Part shown: positions 47,794 through 62,117 of the stretch, one piece after another
Layout: the number at the start of each line of letters is the position of its first letter
How positions within the stretch are numbered: the first letter of the stretch is position 1
NCBI GenBank assembly: GCA_017849615.1
Contig: JAFIGS010000016.1
Span: 1 to 64,000, forward strand
Source: Pseudolabrys sp.
GTDB lineage: Bacteria; Pseudomonadota; Alphaproteobacteria; Rhizobiales; Xanthobacteraceae
Direction of reading: 5' to 3'
Length of the DNA: 64,000 nucleotides
The notes under the pieces: model-generated
The model's input: the letters and a program-made list of their open reading frames with translations, nothing else
Told to the model about the DNA's origin: nothing
The model's database searches: none
Translations under genes and position numbers: made by a program

Positions 47794-47897
47794 GTCATTC
47801 CGGGGCGCGCGCCAGCGCGAACCGGAATCCAGCGGCAAGCTCAAAGCATCTGGCTGGATTCCGGGTCCGCGCATGTCACGCGCGTCCCGGAATGACG
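47794..47897. repeat. Intergenic palindrome pair, family B
   Basis: CGTCATTCCGGGGCGCGC and GCGCGTCCCGGAATGACG are inverted around a ~70-bp core with GGATTCCGG/CCGGAATCC. Matches the short copy at 260-299. It lies just after alaS. Confidence 0.7.
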
Positions 47898-47924
47898 AGG
47901 CAGGAAACCGAGTTCACCCATGGT

Positions 47925-48132
47925 CGGCCATATTGCTGACCGGTTCCTCCACCTGGTCGATCGGCGCGGCGGCGGGACTGTCCGCCGTGATGCTGGCCAA
48001 TGCCTGGCTCATCGAGATCATCCGCTGTTCGTGCGCGGCTATCTGAAGTCGCGTCGCTGGTTCGAGGACACCTTCGCGCTGGCCTTCGGCTATGCCGGCT
48101 ACAAGATTCTGTCGGTCAAGCTGCAAAGCTAG
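47925..48132 (+). pseudogene. Truncated, frameshifted LysE-type transporter remnant
   Basis: Reading two frames gives the end of a LysE/RhtB-like exporter: a hydrophobic stretch (WSIGAAAGLSAVMLANAWLI) ending near 48026, then in another frame YLKSRRWFEDTFALAFGYAG-YKILSVKLQS, which resembles the LysE C-terminal 'RRW...GxxxxxGxKL' pattern. One indel joins them. The N-terminal two thirds are missing; the family-B repeat lies at the truncation side. Also readable as a 70-residue open frame from 47920. Confidence 0.45.
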
Positions 48133-48674
48133 CCGGTCGCCGCCGTGACGAAGCGCACGCGCTCGTCGAGCGGCGCGCGCGGCACCTCGACCAGCGTATA
48201 GTCAAGCGCCGTGTAGACGTCGATCATTTCGGCGTGGGTCCGCTCGGCAACCTCCCATGTCTGCCGCCGTTCGCTGTCGGTCCCATAGATCGCGCGCCAC
48301 GGCGGGCAGATGAATACGCGCTCCCGATAGCGATGCGTTTCGGCCGCGCGCCACATCGCCGGCGGCACGGCAAGGCCTACCAGCCTGAGATAGCCGATCG
48401 TGTCGGGAATGCCGCGGTCGCAGAACACCGGACCGGCCGCGCCGCGAAGGCGCGCAAAGGCAGCGGCGTCGTGATCCAGCATGGCCTGGGCGAAGGCAAG
48501 CGGATCGATCCAGGGCAAGGCGCGGCCGCCTTGCGCCTGCTGCTCCCGAAGGATGCGCCGGCCGGCCTCCGGCGCGACCGTAAAGCCGGCCCGCGCCAGT
48601 GCTTCGATCAAGGTGGTCTTGCCGGCACCGGGGCCGCCGGTGATGACAAAGAGCGGTGGCGGCGTGTCCGGCAT
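48129..48674 (-). CDS. AAA_28-type P-loop ATPase
   Basis: A 181-residue single-domain NTPase. Walker A is ITGGPGAGKTTLIEAL (residues 11-26); GPVFCDRGIPDTIGY resembles a Walker B/lid region as in AAA_28 proteins. Such proteins are predicted nucleotide or small-molecule kinases. Its stop overlaps the end of the LysE remnant (convergent). Function unknown. Confidence 0.82.
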   Translation of the reverse strand: MPDTPPPLFVITGGPGAGKTTLIEALARAGFTVAPEAGRRILREQQAQGGRALPWIDPLAFAQAMLDHDAAAFARLRGAAGPVFCDRGIPDTIGYLRLVGLAVPPAMWRAAETHRYRERVFICPPWRAIYGTDSERRQTWEVAERTHAEMIDVYTALDYTLVEVPRAPLDERVRFVTAATG

Positions 48675-48776
48675 CGTTGCGCTCCTTTCGTCGTCATGGC
48701 CGCCTGCGGTCAGCCCTTAAGGGCAAATACCGACGGCGGCCCGACGGGGTTGGTATAAACTTCGGCGTCCGATTCG

Positions 48777-49991
48777 ATGGCAACCGCCATGACGCCCAGA
48801 AAAACGTCCGAACTGCGCCGGCGTGTTTACACGATCCTCGAGCAGGGTCCGGTCGGCGACGGCGTCGGCCGGGTGGTCGATCGCTTTCTCATCGCGCTGA
48901 TCCTCATCAATCTCGTCAATGTCGTGCTGGAATCGGTGCCGTCGTTGTCGGCCCGCTATGGTGCGGCCTTCCACGCCGTCGAATATTTTTCACTTGCCGT
49001 TTTCTCGGCCGAGTATCTGCTGCGCTTGTGGGCGGCGGTCGAGCACGGGCCGCACCGCGATCTCACCCCGCTGCGGGCGCGCCTCAAATACGCGCTGAGC
49101 GCGTTCGGGATCATCGACCTTCTGGCGGTCCTGCCGTTCTGGCTCGAATTCGTCACCCCCGCCGACCTGCGCTTCCTGCTCGTCTTCCGCATGGTGCGCT
49201 TTTTCAAGATCGCGCGGTACACGCCCGCCATGCGCTCGCTGTTCGACGTCATCTATCGCGAACGCCGCGCGCTGTTCGGCTGCACGGTGATGACCGCCGG
49301 CGCAACCCTGGTCACGGCTTCGCTGATGCATCTGGCGGAGGGCCATATTCAACCCGACAAACTCGGCACCATTCCGGACGCGATGTGGTGGGCGATCGTC
49401 ACCATCGGCACCATCGGTTATGGCGACGTCATCCCGGTGACGGCGCTCGGCAAGCTGATTGCAACGGGCACCATCTTCATCGGCGTGATGATGATCGCCC
49501 TGCCGGTCGGCATTATCGCCACGGCGTTTTCCGAGCAGATCCACCGCCGCGAGTTCATCGTCACCTGGAGCATGATCGCGCGCGTGCCGCTGTTCGCCGA
49601 GCTCGATGCCGAGGAGATCGCCAATGTCTCCGAGCTGTTGCGCGCACAGGTGGCCGAGACCGGGCAGGTGATCGTGCGCGAGGGCGATGCCGCGCATTCG
49701 ATGTATTTCATCGCCGCCGGAAGCGTCGAGGTGGCGCTCAAGGGCCGCGATCCGATCGTGCTCGGCCCGGGCCAGTTTTTCGGCGAGGTCGCGGTGCTGC
49801 GCCGGGCGCGGCGTTCGGCCACCGCGATGGCTCTGACCCGCACCAGCCTTCTGGTGCTCGATGCGCAAGACCTGCACACGCTGATGAGCCGCGAGCCGCG
49901 CATTGCCGCGCGCGTCCACGACGTCGTCAAGACGCGGCTGGGCGAGCCGGTGACGCCCAAGGGCGATATCGCCGAGGGCGAAGTCGGCTAG
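48777..49991 (+). CDS. Cyclic-nucleotide-gated K+ channel (MloK1-like)
   Basis: A 404-residue six-helix channel with a C-terminal cNMP-binding domain. S1-S4 span about 35-155; S4 has LRFLLVFRMVRFFKIARY with several Arg/Lys. The pore helix and filter are TIGTIGYGDVIP (TIGYGD 212-217), S6 about 225-252. The CNBD (about 272-375) has GQFFGEVAVL and RRSAT with Arg346, the phosphate-binding residue. The build matches Mesorhizobium MloK1, gated by cAMP. An ATG 12 bp downstream is an alternative start. Confidence 0.9.
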   Translation: MATAMTPRKTSELRRRVYTILEQGPVGDGVGRVVDRFLIALILINLVNVVLESVPSLSARYGAAFHAVEYFSLAVFSAEYLLRLWAAVEHGPHRDLTPLRARLKYALSAFGIIDLLAVLPFWLEFVTPADLRFLLVFRMVRFFKIARYTPAMRSLFDVIYRERRALFGCTVMTAGATLVTASLMHLAEGHIQPDKLGTIPDAMWWAIVTIGTIGYGDVIPVTALGKLIATGTIFIGVMMIALPVGIIATAFSEQIHRREFIVTWSMIARVPLFAELDAEEIANVSELLRAQVAETGQVIVREGDAAHSMYFIAAGSVEVALKGRDPIVLGPGQFFGEVAVLRRARRSATAMALTRTSLLVLDAQDLHTLMSREPRIAARVHDVVKTRLGEPVTPKGDIAEGEVG

Positions 49992-49996
49992 CGCCC

Positions 49997-51220
49997 TTAC
50001 GCCGCCATCGCCTTCTTCAGGTTCTCGTCGATCTTGTCGAGAAAGCCCGTGGTGGACAGCCACTTCTGGTCGGGGCCGACGAGCAAAGCGAGGTCCTTGG
50101 TCATGAAGCCCGATTCGACCGTGTCGATGCAAACCTTCTCCAAAGTCGCCGAGAACTTCGCCAGCGCGTCATTGCCGTCGAGCTTGGCGCGGTGCGCGAG
50201 GCCGCGCGTCCAGGCGAAAATCGAGGCGATGGAGTTGGTCGAGGTCTCCTGGCCCTGCTGATGCTGGCGGTAGTGCCGCGTCACGGTGCCGTGGGCGGCT
50301 TCCGCTTCCACCACCTTGCCGTCGGGCGTGAGCAGCACCGAGGTCATCAGGCCGAGCGAGCCGAAGCCTTGCGCCACGGTGTCGGACTGCACGTCGCCAT
50401 CATAGTTCTTGCAGGCCCACACATAACCGCCCGACCATTTCAGCGCCGAGGCGACCATGTCGTCGATCAGGCGGTGCTCGTACCAGATCTTCTTTTCGGC
50501 GAACGCCGCCTTGAACTCGGCGTCGAACACGGCCTGGAAGATATCCTTGAACTGGCCGTCATACTGCTTGAGGATGGTGTTCTTGGTCGAGAGGTACAGC
50601 GGATAGCCGCGATCCAGCGCGTAATTCATCGAGGCGCGGGCGAAATCGCGGATCGACTCGTCGAGATTGTACATCGCCATGGCGACGCCGGCGTCGGGCG
50701 CCTTGAACACCTCCTTCTCGATCGTCTTGCCGTCATTGCCGACGAACTTGATCGACAGCGTGCCCGCCGAGGGAAACTTGAAATCGGTGGCGCGATACTG
50801 ATCGCCATAGGCGTGGCGGCCGATGATGATCGGCTGCGTCCAGCCGGGCACGAGGCGCGGCACGTTCCTGCAGATGATCGGCTCGCGGAAGATGGTGCCG
50901 CCGAGAATGTTGCGGATGGTGCCGTTCGGGCTCTTCCACATTTCCTTGAGGCTGAACTCCTTCACGCGCGCTTCGTCCGGCGTGATGGTGGCGCACTTGA
51001 CCGCGACGCTGACTTCCCTGGTCTTGTTGGCGGCGTCGATGGTGATCTGGTCGTTCGTCTCGTCGCGCTTCTGGATCGACAGGTCGTAATAGAGCAGGTC
51101 GATGTCGAGATAGGGATGGATCAGCTTGTCCTTGATGAGTTGCCAGATGATCCGGGTCATCTCGTCGCCGTCCATTTCGACGACGGGGTTCTTCACCTTG
51201 ATCTTGGCCATTTCAGACAT
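49997..51220 (-). CDS. icd: NADP-dependent isocitrate dehydrogenase (homodimeric)
   Basis: TCA-cycle enzyme making 2-oxoglutarate, CO2 and NADPH. The 407-residue protein is the eukaryote-like subfamily II type used by Rhizobiales: [37 protein letters not shown], and [20 protein letters not shown]. Most relatives begin at MAKIKV, giving a start at 51211; ATG 51220 adds three residues. It lies 184 bp after an unrelated monomeric IDH, with a family-C repeat between. Confidence 0.95.
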   Translation of the reverse strand: MSEMAKIKVKNPVVEMDGDEMTRIIWQLIKDKLIHPYLDIDLLYYDLSIQKRDETNDQITIDAANKTREVSVAVKCATITPDEARVKEFSLKEMWKSPNGTIRNILGGTIFREPIICRNVPRLVPGWTQPIIIGRHAYGDQYRATDFKFPSAGTLSIKFVGNDGKTIEKEVFKAPDAGVAMAMYNLDESIRDFARASMNYALDRGYPLYLSTKNTILKQYDGQFKDIFQAVFDAEFKAAFAEKKIWYEHRLIDDMVASALKWSGGYVWACKNYDGDVQSDTVAQGFGSLGLMTSVLLTPDGKVVEAEAAHGTVTRHYRQHQQGQETSTNSIASIFAWTRGLAHRAKLDGNDALAKFSATLEKVCIDTVESGFMTKDLALLVGPDQKWLSTTGFLDKIDENLKKAMAA

Positions 51221-51319
51221 CCATCTCTCAAGAACCGGCAGCGCAGTCGTGGCGGCTCTATAACATCGACTTTTGTGCCGAGAAAGCGGCGCCGCTTTGG
51301 CTCCGGCGCAATACTCCGC

Positions 51320-51388
51320 TCATGCCCGCGGAAGCGGGCATCCAGTCTTCGACCAAGGAACCGGGTCCCCGCTTTCGCGGGGACGGGC
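51320..51388. repeat. Intergenic palindrome pair, family C
   Basis: CATGCCCGCGGAAGCGGGCAT and CCCCGCTTTCGCGGGG flank a 25-bp core, between the two isocitrate dehydrogenase genes. Same family as 14744-14846. Confidence 0.65.
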
Positions 51389-51404
51389 GGACGAATGCGT
51401 GGCC

Positions 51405-54953
<3,549 letters not shown>

Positions 54954-54957
<4 letters not shown>

Positions 54958-55763
54958 AACGCGTCTTTCGCGCCGGAAGCCTGCACCGGCAACTGCTTCA
55001 GCGCGCCGGAGGCGCCTTCGCGCACCAGGGAAAAGTCGCTGCCCACGGTCATGAAGCGGAAGCCGCGCTTGGCCATGTCGAGCGCGCGCCTGGCGTCGCG
55101 GCAATAGATGCCGGGGATCTTGCCGGCGGCGATGGCGGCGGCGCAGATCTTGTCGATGGCGACGTTGACCTCCGGCGCCTCGATGTCCTGCGCCTTGCCG
55201 GCCGACAGCGACGTGGAGAGATCGTAGGGGCCGATGAACAGCGCGTCGATGCCGGGCGTGCCCGCGATTTCCTCGACGTTGCGCAGCGCTTCCGGCGTTT
55301 CGATCATCGCAAAGGTCAGCGTGCCCGCATTGGCGGCGGCGAGGTAATCGGTGGCCGCCATCTGCCCCTGCAGCATCATCGCCCGCGGCGGCCCGAAGGA
55401 GCGCTCGCCCAGCGGCGGATATTTCGCCGCGGCGGCGAAGCGCCGCGCGTCCTCGGCGTTGTTGATCATCGGCGCGACGATCCCTTCGGCGCCGAAATCC
55501 AGCGCGCGGCTCACCAGCCCGACATCCTCGAGCGGCACGCGCACGAAGGGCGCGGCGCTGGCATGGTGCACGGCGCCGATCCCTTCACGGAGCGTGTCGG
55601 TATTCCACAGGCCGTGCTGCGCATCGAGCACCACGGCGGCAAAGCCCTCGCGCGCGATCGTCTCGGCGACGATCGGCGAGCCCATCATGCACCAGCCGGA
55701 GAAGACCGTTTCTCCGGCGCGCAAGCGCTGGGCGAGGGGGAAGGGCGGCATGGGTGCGGCCAA
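54954..55763 (-). CDS. HpcH/HpaI family aldolase
   Basis: A 269-residue TIM-barrel class II aldolase/citrate-lyase family protein. Signatures: [61 protein letters not shown] and [14 protein letters not shown]. Uses divalent metal and cleaves 2-keto-4-hydroxy acids; natural substrate unknown. Twenty or fewer bases separate it from the DUF1476 gene upstream on the same strand (gap of 4 bp), so co-transcription is likely. Confidence 0.9.
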
Positions 55764-55767
55764 TGCC

Positions 55768-56082
55768 TCAGCCGGCCTGGATCTGGGCGACGGCGGTGGC
55801 GAGCAACTCGGTCATTTTCGCGCGCACCTGCTGCTCGGTAACGCCCTTGCCTTCGAGATCCTTGACGACTTTCTTCAAAACGTCGTTGTCGCCGGCTTCC
55901 TCGAAATCGGCCAGCACGACGTCCTTGGCGTAGGCGTTGGCGTCGTCGCCCGACTTGCCGAGCAGCTCCGCGGCCCACAGGCCGAGCAGCTTGTTGCGGC
56001 GGGCCATCGCCTTGAACTGCAATTCCTCGTCATGCGCGAACTTCTTCTCGAAACCTTCTTCGCGCTTGTCGAAAGTGGTCAT
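55768..56082 (-). CDS. F1-ATPase inhibitor zeta (DUF1476)
   Basis: A 104-residue all-helical protein: [20 protein letters not shown] is the DUF1476 start. In Paracoccus this family is the zeta subunit that blocks ATP hydrolysis by F1FO-ATP synthase in alphaproteobacteria. The inhibitory part is the N-terminal segment. Divergent from purC across 288 bp. Confidence 0.9.
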   Translation of the reverse strand: MTTFDKREEGFEKKFAHDEELQFKAMARRNKLLGLWAAELLGKSGDDANAYAKDVVLADFEEAGDNDVLKKVVKDLEGKGVTEQQVRAKMTELLATAVAQIQAG

Positions 56083-56370
56083 GCCGCCCTCATAAATCCT
56101 TGGATTTTACCGCGTTTGCATATCGCCCGACCGGGGTCAAGGCAACCTATCAGCCTCTTAATACGGCAAAATTGCGAGGTGGAAAACGCCCCGTCCCGTC
56201 GATTGTGTCGCACGGGGCGTTGGGCTAGGTTGACCCGGTGGCCGAGACGTTTTAGCGCATATCCACATGAGCTTGCGCTGGATCGAAAAGAACCACAGCC
56301 GAGGGTCTTTAGGCGCTTCAACAAGGAACCACGGCACCCCATGGACATTCACAAACCACGGTACATCCCG

Positions 56371-57138
56371 ATGAGCCGACGCCGCCGCATTTACGAAGGC
56401 AAGGCGAAGGTCCTCTATGAGGGCCCGGAGCCAGGGACGCTGATTCAGCATTTCAAGGATGACGCGACCGCCTTCAACGCCAAGAAGCACGAGGTGATCG
56501 AAGGCAAGGGCGTGCTCAACAACCGCATCTCCGAGTACGTCTTCCAGCACCTCAACGACATCGGCGTGCCGACGCACTTCATCCGCCGGCTCAACATGCG
56601 CGAGCAGTTGATTCGCGAGGTCGAGATCATTCCGCTCGAGGTGGTGGTGCGCAACGTCGCCGCCGGTTCGCTGTCGACCCGCCTCGGCATCGAGGAAGGC
56701 ACGCAACTGCCGCGCTCGATCATCGAGTTCTATTACAAGAACGACAAGCTCAACGACCCGATGGTGTCGGAAGAGCACATCACGGCGTTCGGCTGGGCCT
56801 CGCCTCAGGAGATCGACGACATCATGGCGCTGGCCATCCGCGTCAACGACTTCCTGTCCGGGCTTTTCCTCGGCGTCGGCATCCGTCTCGTGGATTTCAA
56901 GATGGAGACCGGCCGGCTCTGGGAAAACGACGTGATGCGCATTGTCGTGGCCGATGAGATCTCGCCGGATTCGTGCCGGCTCTGGGACATCAAGACCAAC
57001 GACAAGATGGACAAGGACCGCTTCCGCCGCGACATGGGCGGGCTGGTCGAGGCCTATACCGAGGTTGCCAAGCGTCTCGGCATCGTCGCCGAGGGCGAGC
57101 GCCCGCAGGGCACCGGCCCGGTGCTGGTGAAAGGCTGA
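56371..57138 (+). CDS. purC: SAICAR synthetase PurC
   Basis: Purine step joining CAIR and aspartate. It has 255 residues from ATG 56371, the family length; ATG 56341 would add ten residues. Motifs: [47 protein letters not shown], and the C-terminal SPDSCRLWD with [10 protein letters not shown]. First of four adjacent purine genes; the spacing to purS (183 bp) is filled by a repeat. Confidence 0.95.
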   Translation: MSRRRRIYEGKAKVLYEGPEPGTLIQHFKDDATAFNAKKHEVIEGKGVLNNRISEYVFQHLNDIGVPTHFIRRLNMREQLIREVEIIPLEVVVRNVAAGSLSTRLGIEEGTQLPRSIIEFYYKNDKLNDPMVSEEHITAFGWASPQEIDDIMALAIRVNDFLSGLFLGVGIRLVDFKMETGRLWENDVMRIVVADEISPDSCRLWDIKTNDKMDKDRFRRDMGGLVEAYTEVAKRLGIVAEGERPQGTGPVLVKG

Positions 57139-57141
57139 CTT

Positions 57142-57296
57142 CCTGTCCCGGACGCGGTGCAGCGCGCGAGCGGTGCACCGCAGATCCGGGATCGTTGCGC
57201 CCCGTGTTCTTGACGGTCCCGGCTCTGCGGCGCATCACCATAGCGCGTTGAAGACGCGCGTTAACGCGCTTATGGTGCTACGCCGCGTCCGGGACA
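57142..57296. repeat. Intergenic palindrome, family F
   Basis: TGTCCCGGACGCGG at the left and CCGCGTCCGGGACA at the right form a long inverted repeat with inner hairpins including GCGCGTTAACGCGC, between purC and purS. Confidence 0.65.
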
Positions 57297-57321
57297 AGTG
57301 ATTCTCCAGGTAGTCCGCCCC

Positions 57322-57564
57322 ATGAAAGCTCGCGTCACCGTTACCCTCAAATCCGGCGTTCTCGACCCGCAGGGCAAGGCGATCGAGGGCGCGCTGCGCT
57401 CCCTCGGCATCGACGGCGTCGCCGCGGTGCGTCAGGGCAAGGTGTTCGACATCGAATTGGACGGCGGCGACCGCGCCAAGGTCGAGGCGCTGCTCAAGCA
57501 GGCCGCGGACAAGCTGCTGGCGAATACGGTGATCGAGAATTATCACGTCGAGGTTCTGGGCTAG
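57322..57564 (+). CDS. purS: FGAM synthase subunit PurS
   Basis: Small 80-residue subunit that links PurL and PurQ and channels ammonia. MKARVTVTLKSGVLDPQGKA and LGIDGVAAVRQGKVFDIEL are family-typical. Start at ATG 57322; a GTG at 57298 lies in the repeat. Sixteen bases before purQ. Confidence 0.95.
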   Translation: MKARVTVTLKSGVLDPQGKAIEGALRSLGIDGVAAVRQGKVFDIELDGGDRAKVEALLKQAADKLLANTVIENYHVEVLG

Positions 57565-57579
57565 GAACGGGAGCGCACC

Positions 57580-58281
57580 ATGAAAGCCGCCGTCCTCGTC
57601 TTCCCAGGCATCAACCGCGAACGCGACATGGCGCGCACGCTCCGGCTCACTTCGGGCCGCGAGCCGGCCATGGTCTGGCACACCGAGCATGACCTCCCGG
57701 CGGGCACCGATCTCGTGGTCGTGCCGGGCGGCTTCTCCTACGGCGATTACCTGCGCTGCGGCGCCATTGCCGCGCGTTCGCCGGTCATGGACGCGGTGCG
57801 CAAATTCGCCGCTGGCGGTGGCCTGGTGCTGGGCGTCTGCAACGGCTTCCAGATCCTGTGCGAATCCGGCCTGCTGCCGGGCGTGCTGATGCGCAACGAG
57901 AACCTGCGCTTCATCTGCCGCGACGTCTTTCTGAAGGTGGAGCGCTCCGACACGCCGTTTACCCGTGGCTATAACGCCGGGCAGGTGGTCCGCGTGCCGG
58001 TTGCTCACGGCGAGGGCAACTACATTGCCGACGGCGAGACCATTGCGCGGCTGGAAGGCGATGGCCGGGTGATTTTCCGCTATTGCGGCCCGGACGGCAT
58101 GATCGACCCGGACTGGAATCACAACGGCGCCCTCAACGCCATTGCCGGTATCGTCAATGACGGCGGCAACGTGCTCGGCATGATGCCGCATCCGGAAAAC
58201 CACGTCGAAGCCGACATCGGCTCGACCGACGGCCGCGGCCTGTTCGCCGGGCTCGCCGAGGCGCTCAAGAAGGCGGCCTGA
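57580..58281 (+). CDS. purQ: FGAM synthase glutaminase subunit PurQ
   Basis: Class I glutamine amidotransferase that supplies ammonia to PurL. It is 233 residues with [19 protein letters not shown], nucleophile Cys in [13 protein letters not shown] and the C-terminal His-Glu in [21 protein letters not shown] site precedes the ATG. Confidence 0.96.
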   Translation: MKAAVLVFPGINRERDMARTLRLTSGREPAMVWHTEHDLPAGTDLVVVPGGFSYGDYLRCGAIAARSPVMDAVRKFAAGGGLVLGVCNGFQILCESGLLPGVLMRNENLRFICRDVFLKVERSDTPFTRGYNAGQVVRVPVAHGEGNYIADGETIARLEGDGRVIFRYCGPDGMIDPDWNHNGALNAIAGIVNDGGNVLGMMPHPENHVEADIGSTDGRGLFAGLAEALKKAA

Positions 58282-58433
58282 AGCCGCTTCGGCGGAAGAG
58301 CCCGCGAAAACCCCGGTTCTGGCGGCCCGATTGCGTCCGGGCCTCGAATTTCCTCTGGAAGCCGCGCACAAGGGTGTCTAAGTCCCGGGGTGTCCGTGCT
58401 AGGCCCAATTGCGCCGCCGCTCCTAGGAATCCC

Positions 58434-60644
58434 ATGCTCGCCAACGACGTCAAAATCACGCCCGAACTGGTCGCCGAACACGGCCTCAAGCCGGACGAGT
58501 ACCAGCGGATTCTGGACCTGATCGGCCGCGAGCCGACCTTGACCGAACTCGGCATCTTCTCGGCGATGTGGAACGAGCACTGCTCGTACAAATCCTCGAA
58601 GGTTCACCTGCGCGGGCTGCCGACCAAGGCGCCGTGGGTGATCCAGGGACCGGGCGAGAACGCCGGCGTCATCGACATCGGTGACGGGCTGGCCTGCGTC
58701 TTCAAGATGGAGAGCCACAACCACCCGAGCTACATCGAGCCCTATCAGGGCGCGGCGACCGGCGTCGGCGGCATCCTGCGCGACGTGTTCACGATGGGCG
58801 CGCGGCCGATCGCCTGCCTCAACGCGCTGTCCTTCGGCGCGCCGGAACATCCCAAGACGCGGCATCTCGTCTCCGGTGTCGTCGCCGGCATCGGCGGCTA
58901 TGGCAATTCCTTCGGCGTTCCGACGGTCGCCGGTTCGGTGCGCTTCCACAAGCGCTATGACGGCAACATCCTGGTCAACGCCATGGCGGTCGGCCTCGCG
59001 GAGACGGACAAGATCTTCTACGCTGCCGCCTCGGGCGTCGGCATGCCGATCGTCTATCTCGGCTCCAAGACCGGCCGCGACGGCATTCACGGCGCCTCGA
59101 TGGCCTCGGCGGAGTTCGACGACAATTCGGAAGAGAAGCGCCCGACCGTGCAGGTCGGCGATCCCTTCTCGGAAAAACTTTTGCTGGAAGCCTGTCTCGA
59201 GATCATGGCCAAGGATTGCGTCATCGCCATCCAGGACATGGGCGCGGCGGGACTGACATCGTCGGCGACTGAAATGGGCGCCAAGGGCAATCTCGGCGTC
59301 ACGCTCGATCTCGACAAGGTGCCGTGCCGCGAAGAGGGCATGAGCGCCTATGAGATGATGCTGTCGGAGAGCCAGGAGCGCATGCTCATGGTGCTCAAGC
59401 CCGACAAGGAAAAGGAAGCCGAAGCGATCTTCCGCAAATGGGGCCTCGACTTCGCCGTGGTCGGCGAGACCACGCCGTCGATGCGCTTCATCGTCAAGCA
59501 CCACGGCCAGGTGATGGTCGATCTGCCGATCAAGGAACTCGGTGACTCCGCGCCGGAATACAAGCGGCCCTTCGTCAGCCTGGAAAAGCCGGCGCCGATC
59601 GACGCCGGCGCCATCGAGCCGCCGGGCTCGATTGCCGATGCGCTGGAGCGGCTCGTCGCCACACCCGACCTGTGCTCGAAGCGCTGGGTCTGGGAGCAGT
59701 ACGACCACATCATCGGCGGCAACACCGTGCAGCGTCCGGGCGGCGACGCCGCCGTGGTGCGCGTTCTTGATGGCCCCAAGGGCCTCGCGCTGACCACCGA
59801 CGTGACGCCGCGCTATTGCGAGGCCAATCCGTTCGAGGGCGGCAAGCAGGCGGTCGCCGAGTGCTGGCGCAATCTCACCGCCGTCGGCGCGACGCCGCTC
59901 GCCATCACCGATAATCTCAACTTCGGCAATCCGGAGCGGCCCGAAATCATGGGCCAGTTCGTCGGCTGCGTGCGCGGCATCGCCGAAGCCTGCAAGGCGC
60001 TCGACTTCCCGGTCGTGTCCGGCAACGTGTCGCTCTACAACGAGACGAACGGCAAGGCGATTTTGCCCACGCCGTCGATCGGCGGCGTCGGTGTCATCGC
60101 CGATTTCAAGAAGAGCGCGTCGCTGGCGTTCAAGAAGGAAGGCGAGGCCATCCTCGTTGTTGGTGAGACGACGGGCTGGCTCGGTCAGTCGATCTATCTG
60201 CGCGAGATCTGCGCACGCGAAGAAGGCGCGCCGCCGCCGGTCGATCTGATCGAAGAGCGCGAGAACGGCGAATTCGTGCGTTCGCTCATCCTCGATGGCG
60301 CGGCTACCGCCGCGCACGATCTGTCCGATGGCGGCTTGCTGGTGGCGCTGGCCGAGATGGCGATGGCCTCCGGCATCGGTGCGAAACTCGACGCCGCACC
60401 GGATGATATCCCGGGCCACGCCTACTGGTTCGGCGAGGATCAGGCCCGCTACATCGTGACGGTGCCGGCGCAGGCGGTCGAACTCGTGATGGCGCGCGCG
60501 CGCAAGGCCAGCGTGCTGGTGTCGCGCATCGGCACGACCGGCGGGGCCGCCGTCGCGATAGACGGCCAGCGGGCGCTGGCGGTGCCAGATCTGAACGAGC
60601 GCAGTGAGGGCTGGTTGCCGGGCTACATGGCCGGTCGGGACTAA
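58434..60644 (+). CDS. purL: FGAM synthase PurL (small form)
   Basis: ATP-dependent amidation of FGAR. The 736-residue form works with PurS and PurQ, consistent with their presence next door. Motifs: [28 protein letters not shown]-like [20 protein letters not shown], and [19 protein letters not shown] 58434 chosen; upstream frame residues are not family-like. Confidence 0.96.
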   Translation: MLANDVKITPELVAEHGLKPDEYQRILDLIGREPTLTELGIFSAMWNEHCSYKSSKVHLRGLPTKAPWVIQGPGENAGVIDIGDGLACVFKMESHNHPSYIEPYQGAATGVGGILRDVFTMGARPIACLNALSFGAPEHPKTRHLVSGVVAGIGGYGNSFGVPTVAGSVRFHKRYDGNILVNAMAVGLAETDKIFYAAASGVGMPIVYLGSKTGRDGIHGASMASAEFDDNSEEKRPTVQVGDPFSEKLLLEACLEIMAKDCVIAIQDMGAAGLTSSATEMGAKGNLGVTLDLDKVPCREEGMSAYEMMLSESQERMLMVLKPDKEKEAEAIFRKWGLDFAVVGETTPSMRFIVKHHGQVMVDLPIKELGDSAPEYKRPFVSLEKPAPIDAGAIEPPGSIADALERLVATPDLCSKRWVWEQYDHIIGGNTVQRPGGDAAVVRVLDGPKGLALTTDVTPRYCEANPFEGGKQAVAECWRNLTAVGATPLAITDNLNFGNPERPEIMGQFVGCVRGIAEACKALDFPVVSGNVSLYNETNGKAILPTPSIGGVGVIADFKKSASLAFKKEGEAILVVGETTGWLGQSIYLREICAREEGAPPPVDLIEERENGEFVRSLILDGAATAAHDLSDGGLLVALAEMAMASGIGAKLDAAPDDIPGHAYWFGEDQARYIVTVPAQAVELVMARARKASVLVSRIGTTGGAAVAIDGQRALAVPDLNERSEGWLPGYMAGRD

Positions 60645-60671
60645 CTCTTTCAGTCTGAGACTTGCGGCCGA

Positions 60672-61562
60672 TCAGCGGATCGGCGCCGTGCCCTTGAGCG
60701 CCGCCTTGCATAGCGGCGCCAGGCTGGCCTCGTTCGCCTGCAGGCAGGCGATCTTCTGTCCGTCGCCGGCGCCGGTGTCGCGGCATCGCCGCACCAGATC
60801 ACGCAGACAGGCGCGGCCGATCACCGCGGTCATCACCACCGGCGCATCGGGACGTTGCGTGACCGGGCCGGTTGGCGCGGCCGGCGGCGCCGTGTCGGCG
60901 ATATCCGCGAGCGAGGTCAGGCAGTTCGGCGACAACTTGGCGGCGTTGCGCTGCAGGCAGGCGAGGGCTTCCGGCCCGCCGGGCGGCACGCCCTTGCAGT
61001 TGCGGGTGAAGTCGCCGCGGCAGGTGGTCTTGATGGCGTTCATCTGCGCGGCGGTCGGTGGCGGCGGTGCGTCGGCGGCGGGAGCCGGCGGGACGGCGGC
61101 CTGCTGCGGTGCCGGCACGGGTTTGGGCGGCGTCGCGGCCCGGGCAGGGGCGATGGGCGCTGGTACAGCCGCGGGCTTGGCGGCGGGGATAGTTGCGGCC
61201 GGTGGCTTGGCCGCCTGAATGGTCGGGGTTGTCGCGGCTGGCGGCGCGGCGGGCGCCGTTGCGGCCGGCGCAGGTGGAGGAGGCGGCGCGGCAGCGGCAG
61301 GAGCCGGTTTCGGCAAGGTGGCGGTGACCGCAGTCCGGCAGGATGGCGAGAGCGTCGCGACGTTCGTCTGCAGGCACTGCAGCGCTTCCTTGCCGCCGGG
61401 CGTCACGCCGGAGCATTTCGACATGAAATCGGAGCGGCACGAGGCCTTGATCGCGGCCTGCTGCTCAGGCGTGACCTGCGCGCCCGCGCTTTGGCTCAGC
61501 GCCGCCAGAAAGACGGCCAAACCCACTGATTGGAGAAACCTGCTGCTGCCGGCCACGGCCAT
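60672..61562 (-). CDS. Secreted cysteine-rich GLG1-like repeat protein
   Basis: A 296-residue exported protein (signal peptide ends SAGAQ). Three copies of a ~40-residue four-cysteine module: CRSDFMSKCSGVTPGG...CLQ...SC (about 42-79), CRGDFTRNCKGVPPGG...CLQ...NC (about 180-217) and CLRDLVRRCRDTGAGD...CLQ...LC (about 252-289), separated by a Pro/Ala-rich linker. Pattern resembles cysteine-rich GLG1/Golgi apparatus protein repeats. Function unknown; oxidised periplasmic protein likely. Confidence 0.8.
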   Translation of the reverse strand: MAVAGSSRFLQSVGLAVFLAALSQSAGAQVTPEQQAAIKASCRSDFMSKCSGVTPGGKEALQCLQTNVATLSPSCRTAVTATLPKPAPAAAAPPPPPAPAATAPAAPPAATTPTIQAAKPPAATIPAAKPAAVPAPIAPARAATPPKPVPAPQQAAVPPAPAADAPPPPTAAQMNAIKTTCRGDFTRNCKGVPPGGPEALACLQRNAAKLSPNCLTSLADIADTAPPAAPTGPVTQRPDAPVVMTAVIGRACLRDLVRRCRDTGAGDGQKIACLQANEASLAPLCKAALKGTAPIR

Positions 61563-61707
61563 GACTCACCCTTATTGCGCGATATTTTTTACACACTATA
61601 CCACTCGTCCGGGGGACGCGGGATCGACATTTTTTGGGTGCAAACCGTCGGCCAAGGGCTGCCCGGGACGCGGGTGTCGCGTAGTCTGACGGTCAAGGAG
61701 TACGGCA

Positions 61708-61938
61708 ATGGCGATGGATGCGGGTGAAATCGAGCGGCTGATCCGGGAGGGCATTCCGGACGCCGAGGTCACGATCCGGGACCTCGCCGGCGACGGCAAT
61801 CATTACTCCGCCACGGTGCTGGCGCCGTCCTTCGCCGGCAAGACCCGGGTCCAGCAGCATCAGCTCGTCTACAATGCGCTCAAGGGCAATATGGGCGGCG
61901 TCCTGCACGCGCTGGCGCTGCAGACCGGGACCCCCTGA
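61708..61938 (+). CDS. BolA-family protein
   Basis: A 76-residue BolA-type protein: IERLIREGIPDAEVTIRDLA, the core GNHYSATVLAPSFAGKTRVQ with HQLVYNAL helix. Works with monothiol glutaredoxins to bind and hand on [2Fe-2S] clusters; the glutaredoxin gene follows 180 bp downstream. ATG 61714 is an alternative start. Confidence 0.92.
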   Translation: MAMDAGEIERLIREGIPDAEVTIRDLAGDGNHYSATVLAPSFAGKTRVQQHQLVYNALKGNMGGVLHALALQTGTP

Positions 61939-62117
61939 CGACGGCCGTCAGCGGTCGAAATTTGTCGAAAAGTCCGAATTAACAATCATTTCGTCCCCTT
62001 TTTGCCGCCCCCCTTGGGGTGGCGGTGCGACCTGGGGTACATATATCCGCGATACCGAAGGGCGGTTGCGGCCCGCGTGCCGCGACGCATAACCGGATAC
62101 ACAAGGATTCCGCTGCC

